NCBI GenBank assembly: GCA_021852225.1
Contig: JAJZOA010000142.1
Span: forward strand, 1 to 18,948
Length of the DNA stretch: 18,948 bases
Reading direction: 5' to 3'
Origin: Planctomycetota bacterium
GTDB taxonomy: Bacteria > Planctomycetota > Phycisphaerae > WQYP01
Shown in pieces: positions 16,927 to 18,948 of the stretch. A model generated the notes under the pieces. That model worked only from the letters and a program-made list of their open reading frames with translations, was not told the DNA's origin and ran no database searches. How positions within the stretch are numbered: position 1 is the stretch's first letter; each line of letters opens with the position of its first letter. The position numbers and the translations under genes are program-made.

Positions 16927-16951
16927 CAAGTTCATTCACAACCCGAACTTG
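16927..16951. repeat. Inverted repeat CAAGTTC/GAACTTG, candidate operator
   Basis: Perfect 7-bp arms are separated by 11 bp, so arm centres are 18 bp apart, close to two helical turns. This fits binding by a dimeric regulator. It lies 160 bp upstream of the PEP-CTERM start and 180 bp upstream of the regulator promoter's -35 box. AraC-type proteins more often use direct repeats, so the link to the adjacent regulator is only a guess. Confidence 0.45.
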
Positions 16952-17132
16952 CGGCAATGGGGTATGATTTTGCGAAAGCCTGTCGCATGGTCACCGGCAA
17001 TCAGACGCTGTTCTAGAACTCACGCTGGGGCGATACACATTTCCGAATCAGGCGGATTATGGGGTGAAACCGCGAATACTGCGATGGGCCTGATGGATGG
17101 ATGTCCGATACTTATGGCCACCCATTCGTGAA

Positions 17133-17161
17133 TTGTAAAGGCCCTTTCATGAGGGTATAAA
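17133..17161 (+). promoter_or_regulatory. Sigma-70-type promoter of the AraC/XylR-like regulator gene
   Basis: TTGTAA (17133-17138) and TATAAA (17156-17161) are separated by exactly 17 bp. The predicted start near 17168 leaves about 34 nt before ATG at 17202 but only 10 nt before the alternative GTG at 17178, which supports the ATG. Confidence 0.6.
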
Positions 17162-17201
17162 TCCAGACAATTGAGTCGTGTCTGCTAGAAAGTTTGCCAT
17201 C

Positions 17202-18479
17202 ATGCCCGATTGTACAACCATCCGGATTGCTTTGAGTCTGAACGTACAACACGGCTATGCGCGGGAGACGATGCGGGGCATCTTGAATGCCGCTGCGCCG
17301 TATCAAGGCTTTGGCGATTCAGACGCTCGGCGACGGCGAAGCCCCCAGCGATGGCGGTTACAACTGTTCGCGCGGATGGACGACCCCGGCGGGCGTCGCC
17401 AGCAAGGTGATATACTATCCTTTGCGCCGCATGCGATCATCTATGAGAACCTGCTTTTGAATGATGATAAAAGCCCCACCTGCACTCTTCGGAGTGTGCT
17501 TGAGCGAATCCCATGTCTCAAAATTGAATTGTACCCGTTCGATGAGCGACCAATATGGCCGTCGATTTCCAGCGACGACGTGGCCGTGGGACGCCTGGCG
17601 GCTGAATATTTTCAAAACCTTGGACTCCAGCATTTCGCGTTTTTTGGTGAGGAGTATTTCGAGTATTCCCGCCGACGCCGCGCCGGGTTTGAAGATGCAT
17701 TGCGTGTATCCCCACGCCCGCAAGAACGGAAGCGCAAATCGTCACTGCATGTTCCGTATTATGACCGTGGAAAGCGGAACTGGAGGGCCGGCATTCGCGA
17801 CTGGATCGCGTCGATGCAATTTCCTGTTGGAATTTTCGCCGCCAATGATCTGTTCGCAACTGAGTTGCTCGAGGAATTGGCAGGTACGGCATGGAATGTC
17901 CCGGAACAAATTGCCGTACTGGGAGTAGATAACGACGACTTGCTCTGTCATTTGGCGCATCCGCAGGTCTCCAGCATTGTGCCCGGCTTTCGGCAGGTTG
18001 GGCGGGCGGCGGTTGGCGTATTGGCACAAATGTTCGCCGACAACGGCGCAGCGCCCTCGGAAACATTCATTTCGCCGCTGCGCGTCGTGACCAGGCAATC
18101 AACGGATATCCTCCACGTTCCGGACGCCCAGATTGCCGCGGCTGTCCGATATATTCGCGGCCATTCACTGGACAACATAAGCGTGAAGGAACTTGTGCAG
18201 AAAGTGCCGGGTAACCGCCGCCGATTGGAAAAAAGGTTTTTTGATCTGGTTGGCCGCTCTCCCCTGGAAGAAATTCACCGTGTGCGAATTGCCAAAGCAA
18301 AGTTGCTTTTATTGGAGGGTAAAAGCGTGGAACAGGTCGCTTACGAGATGCATTTTTCAAGCCCTAAATATTTTGCGACGTTGTTTCAACGGCTCACACA
18401 TATGACTCCCTCCGAATTTAAGTTACTTGATCAGCGGGCCTTGATTAAAAAGCCCTTAAAAGTCCGGCCGGCAAGATAG
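17202..18479 (+). CDS. Sugar-responsive transcription regulator, LacI-like sensor fused to AraC DNA-binding domain (XylR type)
   Basis: The 425-residue protein joins a periplasmic-binding-protein-like sugar sensor (about 6-290) to a C-terminal AraC-type double helix-turn-helix (about 320-425). Sensor marks include VAVGRLAAEYFQNLG, the LacI-family pattern FAANDLFATELLEEL, and VLGVDNDDLLC followed by SSIVPGF. The AraC part shows ISVKELVQKV, RRRLEKRFFDLVGRSPLEEI and the second helix pair SVEQVAYEMHFSSPKYFATL ending in MTPSEFK. This order is that of the xylose regulator XylR of enteric bacteria, which activates genes when sugar binds. An Arg-rich stretch (DARRRRSPQRWR, about 40-51) is unusual for the sensor. 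ATG at 17202 is preferred from promoter spacing; GTG at 17178 would add eight residues. Divergent position next to exported hydrolase genes suggests it controls them, probably in response to a released monosaccharide. Confidence 0.92.
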   Translation: MPDCTTIRIALSLNVQHGYARETMRGILNAAAPYQGFGDSDARRRRSPQRWRLQLFARMDDPGGRRQQGDILSFAPHAIIYENLLLNDDKSPTCTLRSVLERIPCLKIELYPFDERPIWPSISSDDVAVGRLAAEYFQNLGLQHFAFFGEEYFEYSRRRRAGFEDALRVSPRPQERKRKSSLHVPYYDRGKRNWRAGIRDWIASMQFPVGIFAANDLFATELLEELAGTAWNVPEQIAVLGVDNDDLLCHLAHPQVSSIVPGFRQVGRAAVGVLAQMFADNGAAPSETFISPLRVVTRQSTDILHVPDAQIAAAVRYIRGHSLDNISVKELVQKVPGNRRRLEKRFFDLVGRSPLEEIHRVRIAKAKLLLLEGKSVEQVAYEMHFSSPKYFATLFQRLTHMTPSEFKLLDQRALIKKPLKVRPAR

Positions 18480-18595
18480 TCTGGTACCGGTGAAATTCGT
18501 TATCCAGTTCTGATTTGCAATACGGCCAGGTTGGTCAAGACCAATCTATATGATTACCATTGCAGTCGCTGATATTCGCAGCTATAAAACTTAGG
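18480..18595. other. Short gap between convergent regulator gene and recombinase remnant
   Basis: No gene is seen. TTGGTC and GACCAA at 18531-18544 form a small inverted repeat with a 2-nt centre, about 50 nt after the regulator stop, but no T-run follows, so a terminator cannot be claimed. Confidence 0.4.
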
Positions 18596-18895
18596 TCAGT
18601 TTCGGAAAAATTCAGCCGCGCTTCGCGGAGCGAAGCGTAATGGTTTTGCGGCGGTAAATTCGACACGGCGGTTTTTAAGAAAGAGGTCCGAGCCGGATTT
18701 TTTTTGAAGGCTTGCTTTTTTCGCATTTATATCGTCATTGATTGTGACTTTCGCAAGCAATGACGCGTCTTTTATCCAGTTTCGCACCGGTTCGAGCCAC
18801 AGGCACTGGCCTCTTTGTGATCTCGTTAGAACCTCCTCCAGCGACTTCTTCTCAGACATGAGGGCTGTAATACTCCCCAAAAACTGGGCGCGCTG
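18596..18895 (-). pseudogene. C-terminal remnant of a serine site-specific recombinase
   Basis: About 99 residues are open from after a TAG at 18896-18898 to TGA at 18596-18598. The sequence resembles the tail of large serine recombinases, the coiled-coil and post-zinc-ribbon part: a KKSLEEVL helix, WLEPVRNWIKDASLLAK, KKASLQKKSGSDLFLKNRRV, and a final KPLRFAPRSAA. The catalytic N-terminal resolvase domain and zinc ribbon are missing. Neither other frame in the remaining 50 bases to the window edge shows continuing homology that I can see. The only start available to the open frame is TTG at 18880 with no good ribosome-binding site. I read it as a decayed mobile-element gene, convergent with the regulator. 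Family assignment is from remembered sequence patterns and needs a database search. Confidence 0.55.
18619..18637. repeat. 7-bp-arm inverted repeat within the recombinase remnant
   Basis: CGCTTCG and CGAAGCG flank CGGAG. It lies inside the open frame near its 3' end and has no T-run after it. It is probably incidental to the coding sequence. Confidence 0.4.
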
Positions 18896-18948
18896 CTAAG
18901 GTAGTTTTTTCCGAGTTTTCGGAGTCTATTTTATGTCGGTAAAACGTC

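Larger units (their letters stand above)
16768..17201. other. Divergent regulatory region between the PEP-CTERM gene and the regulator gene
   Basis: About 430 bp without a supported gene separates two divergent starts. It contains the regulator promoter at 17133-17161, an AT-rich patch around 16910-16928 including TATAGT and TATAAC, and an inverted repeat at 16927-16951. It is the natural place for the regulator to bind and control both directions. Confidence 0.6.

Noticed and set aside
18904..18930. Hairpin TCCGA/TCGGA beside a T-run near the right edge, resembling a terminator
   Set aside because: The T-run lies before the stem on the plus strand and would be an A-run after it on the minus strand, so neither direction gives a stem followed by Ts.
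1..18948. CRISPR array, tRNA, rRNA or complete insertion sequence
   Set aside because: No regularly spaced repeats, no tRNA T-arm with matching stem, no rRNA sequence and no transposase with terminal repeats were seen on either strand.

Overview
The window looks like a chromosomal piece of a Planctomycetota bacterium, most likely class Phycisphaerae. The reasons are a secreted protein with a prepilin-type N-terminus and an H-X9-DG-like C-terminus, a PEP-CTERM surface protein, an AraC/XylR-type sugar regulator, and large multidomain glycoside hydrolases with moderately high GC. The taxonomic call is inference from gene families, because no rRNA or other phylogenetic marker is present. Almost all genes read on the minus strand.

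Layout: (1) 1-131 holds a probable C-terminal tail of an unidentified plus-strand protein. (2) 239-1033 encodes a FliA/WhiG-type sigma factor, followed by about 700 bp without a convincing gene. (3) 1748-6007 encodes, in transcription order, an FHA-GAF histidine kinase, argininosuccinate lyase (argH) and a nucleotide-sugar epimerase, with gaps of about 95 bp. (4) 6342-6857 encodes a small ferritin-like protein that has lost most expected metal ligands. (5) 6858-7989 is a 1.1-kb stretch with no gene I can support. (6) 7990-16767 is a secreted-protein and glycan-degradation block: PEP-CTERM protein, pseudopilin-like protein, GH3 beta-glycosidase with PA14 insert, and GH78 alpha-L-rhamnosidase-like enzyme. 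(7) 17202-18479, divergent to that block, encodes a LacI-like/AraC fusion regulator with a good sigma-70-type promoter. (8) 18596-18895 holds the C-terminal remnant of a serine recombinase.

The most coherent system is the right half: a regulator transcribed away from genes for two exported hydrolases and two surface or exported proteins. A reasonable inference is that the regulator senses a sugar released from a rhamnose- or glucose-containing polysaccharide and controls the cluster. The GH78 enzyme is unusual: it has a lectin-like insertion, and two residues that normally contact rhamnose appear substituted while both catalytic glutamates remain. DNA structures worth testing include a 10-bp-arm hairpin between the PEP-CTERM and pseudopilin genes, a 7-bp-arm inverted repeat in the divergent regulatory region, and a 10-bp-arm hairpin inside the GH78 signal-peptide coding region. 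The left half (sigma factor, argH, epimerase, kinase) looks like ordinary core genome.
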